Assembly: GCA_037954665.1 (NCBI GenBank)
Contig: JBBMOL010000292.1
Coordinates: 593,001 to 657,000, forward strand
Length of the DNA: 64,000 nt
Direction: 5' to 3'
DNA from: Laguncularia racemosa
Lineage: Eukaryota > Streptophyta > Magnoliopsida > Myrtales > Combretaceae
Shown here: positions 61,501-64,000 of the stretch, piece by piece
How the letters are laid out: each line of letters starts with the position of its first letter
How positions within the stretch are numbered: the stretch's first letter is position 1
The notes under the pieces: model-generated
The model's input: the letters and a program-made list of their open reading frames with translations, nothing else
Database searches by the model: none
What the model was told of the DNA's origin: nothing
Translations under genes and position numbers: made by a program

Positions 61501-63050
61501 ATAGTTGTGATGTGGGTTGGTCATTTAGAAGGAAGATGGAATAGTACAACTTTGTTGACAATTACAATGGATCATTTGTATTGATGACTCGTATCCATAA
61601 TAAATGAGATGAAAAGACTAGTATAGTTTTGGTGATGGGATCTACATATCCTAGCTTTTGGATGAGTTATGTGTATGTATAAATGTATATATGTGCACTC
61701 ACATATGCATGGTGTAAGTTACTCCAAGTGTTGGAAGGAGAAGACCCTACTTGTCTCACCTAAATTACAAAATAAACAATTTGTTATTTGATACATTTAC
61801 TATGTGATAAGCCTAGTTGTGCATTATGGTTTGACATGTATGTAATAATTGTGTAATAGGTATTGTCACTCACCTATATATGGGAAACAAATTTTGAAGT
61901 ACGTGAGATAAACATTTCTATATTTGGTGACATTTGGCAAAGGAAAGGGAACAACATTAATGCACTAGAAGACTATAATCTATTGGTCAATCTAGCTTAA
62001 ATGTAAGTGGATTAATATCCCTAGTTTTAATGCAATTGTGAAGATTTAAAATTTGTTATAAATAAAAATTATGCTATGAGAGCTTGAAGAATAATATGTT
62101 GACTATTTGTATAACTTATGGATTTATGGCGCATTTTGAGCTTTACATATTCTTACCATGTTTAGTAATATATAACAAACTGTTCATGTGCTCTAGTTTT
62201 GGAGCATGGGAGATATATTCGACAAAACTAGGCTCTTATACATATGAGATATATGTCTCTAAAATAAGAATATTAAAAAAAATAGAGAAAATAGATCCTC
62301 GATTTATATAATTTAGGCAGATAAATTTATCAAATTTCACTTTAGAAAAATGTTTTTCAAAGAAAGGGGTATGTATATGTACAGGTGGATCTCATTATTA
62401 GGAACAAGAGGACTAAATGCTCTTACTTTTTAAAAGCACATTACTTTTATATTCCACTACCTCTATTGGATTGAATTGGAAAGCAAATAACATTTGTTTG
62501 GTTAAAATCGATAGTTTTAATCTAATCCTTTATTTTGGAAAAAAATATATTTCTTGTTTACTCTTCTCAAATCTTTACCTTCTCTAGACGAATGGCAATC
62601 CTCTCTCTCTCTTCCTCAAGCTATTTCATTGGCATTAAAATTGAGTGAAAAACTAATAATCATTAGAAAAATGTTCCATTTTTATTTTGTTTGTGTTATG
62701 TACATGTAAAGTGTGTACGCAATTGCTGTATTAATAATCAAAATAAGTGTTCTCTAATTTAAGGTCATTTTAGCATTTTTATTATTTTTTTCTATCACTT
62801 GTCAAATTTAATAGTGTTCTCTATCCAATAGATATACTAAAGTAGATTAATTTATTAAAATCTCTTTTATCATGTTACACAAATGATATTAAAACTAAAA
62901 AGAAAAAAAAAGAATGAAATGTACTAAATTTTATGTACTTTGACCGTCTCTCATAAAATCTCTATCAACTCTTCTTGTAAGAGTGATATGCAGTGGTGTA
63001 CATATTGATACAAGGATGTATCTAAAACGCATATGGAGAGCATATGTTAG
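58573..63050. other. AT-rich intergenic region, no gene recognised
   Basis: About 4.5 kb of A/T-rich DNA. There is an ATT/ATC triplet-rich stretch near 59455-59530 and a GGTGATG/GTGGTAG-rich stretch near 59890-60040, which is roughly the other-strand counterpart of the ACC/ATC-rich stretch near 39120-39450. No protein-like frame or RNA gene was found. Confidence 0.5.
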
Positions 63051-63189
63051 GCATATCTAAAATGTGTCTAATTATTTTATTAAAGATAATAATTATGGAC
63101 AAGCCATTGGCTTGGATGATATTATCCTCTATCTAAATCAGTGATGTCCTTATTGCCTTATGTTGCTTAGAGAACAACTCCACTAAGTG

Positions 63190-64000
63190 TCCAAATGATG
63201 TGCAATTAATTGCATTGTCCAAGGTAACTTCATTTGGAGGTAGATCTTTCTACTTTACTAAGTGTTCCAAACAAGACAGTTGGCTTAAATTTTGTGTCAA
63301 GTGTCTTTGGAGGATCTTCTCTACCTCTATTCAGTCTTATCGTCTAGTACTCGTAAGAATTCTTCTTCAAGTAACTACCATGGTCTTCTCCTTCTCTAAC
63401 TGGCCTCCGGGCAAGCTTCAACAAATGCCTTTATATTCCTTAACATCTTAGGTCAATAAAACTTTTCCTTTACCTTCGCCAATGTTCAAAAGACATCTAG
63501 TTGATCAGGATCTCTTGGGTCATGGAGCCTTTCAATGGTCTTTCTTCGTAGACCCTCATTATCTAAGACATGTATCCTTCATTCCTTCTTATAGAGCAAC
63601 TTGTCCTCCATTCAGCACTTCCTGGTTTGGGCTCTTTACTCTAGCACCAACCTAGCCTAAGGACCCTAGGCTAGATTGGTCTTGATTTCCTTTAATACTT
63701 CTTTAAGTTCTAGGCTCTTTGGCCCTTAAACAAAAGTACTTTCTTCTTCCCTTGTGGACTCATCTTTATTTAATTCCACCTTTTCTTTAAGTGGATTGGA
63801 TCTAGGAAGCTCTTAAGGCTTCTCTACTTGAGCCTTCACTTTTAACTCTGGCACTTCTTGTGCTTTTAGGTCTGTGGCCCTCAAGGTTTGGGTCATGGGC
63901 TTCTTTGACTTTGATTTATCAGCACTCTGCATGGAGCACAAAAGTTTCTAAGCTCAGCTAAGGTTATAGTTAACTAGAACCATACATTGTTTCCCTTCTT
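63190..64000 (-). mobile_element. Decayed gypsy-type integrase-region remnant, minus strand
   Basis: Read on the minus strand in shifting frames, the segment around 63430-63620 gives LLYKKE, DNEGLRRKTIERLHD, then AKVKEKFY, PKMLRNIKAFVEACP. This order resembles the start of a Ty3/gypsy integrase, where a short 'LLYK...V..D...R..I...HD' block precedes the zinc-binding 'FYWPKM...V..C' segment. Stops interrupt it many times, and the charged, Lys/Glu-rich text upstream (63700-63900) has no clear match. The element would continue past the right edge. It is a tentative call from motif order only. Confidence 0.4.

Overview
The window is nuclear DNA of a flowering plant, most likely a eudicot. It is AT-rich, its genes are split by GT-AG introns, and it carries a plastid-targeted protein gene and a decayed Ty3/gypsy retrotransposon of the plant Tat lineage. 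No bacterial, organellar or viral gene block was seen. The species cannot be fixed from sequence alone.

Region 1-19.6 kb is repeat-dominated. Bases 1 to about 10521 are the 3' part of a Tat-type retrotransposon on the + strand: broken gag, protease, reverse transcriptase, RNase H, a second archaeal-type RNase H and integrase (1-6436), then a long non-coding tail holding a tandem array (6960-8222), then a 3' LTR (8412-10521). Two more copies of the same LTR family follow: one inverted (12334-14333) and one old and badly decayed (14559-16970). Each is flanked by a 5-bp near-match target duplication, as expected of solo LTRs. All three copies keep a TATA box and a tRNA-like A-box/B-box segment.

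Region 19.6-58 kb is the genic part, with four intact genes. LPD (19883-29369, +, 15 exons) encodes plastid dihydrolipoyl dehydrogenase, the E3 subunit of the plastid pyruvate dehydrogenase complex. RPL29 (34731-36585, -, 2 coding exons) encodes ribosomal protein eL29. SAR1 (42309-44527, +, 3 exons) encodes the COPII-initiating small GTPase. A CAMTA5-like gene (49977-57680, -, 12 coding exons) encodes a calmodulin-binding transcription activator. Exon joins were worked out by hand; all keep frame and give 574, 61, 193 and 873 residues, close to the sizes usual for these families. The four genes are housekeeping or regulatory neighbours and do not form one pathway.

The spacers hold low-complexity AT DNA, local tandem duplications, a Tourist-like MITE candidate (46870-47260), a retroelement remnant antisense inside LPD intron 5, an unassigned reading frame near 40.3-40.6 kb, and, at 63.2-64 kb, a decayed minus-strand integrase-like remnant. 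I found no convincing new multi-gene system. The most unusual signals are the tRNA-like module and the primer-site-like box kept inside three diverged LTRs, and the hairpin-forming tandem array.
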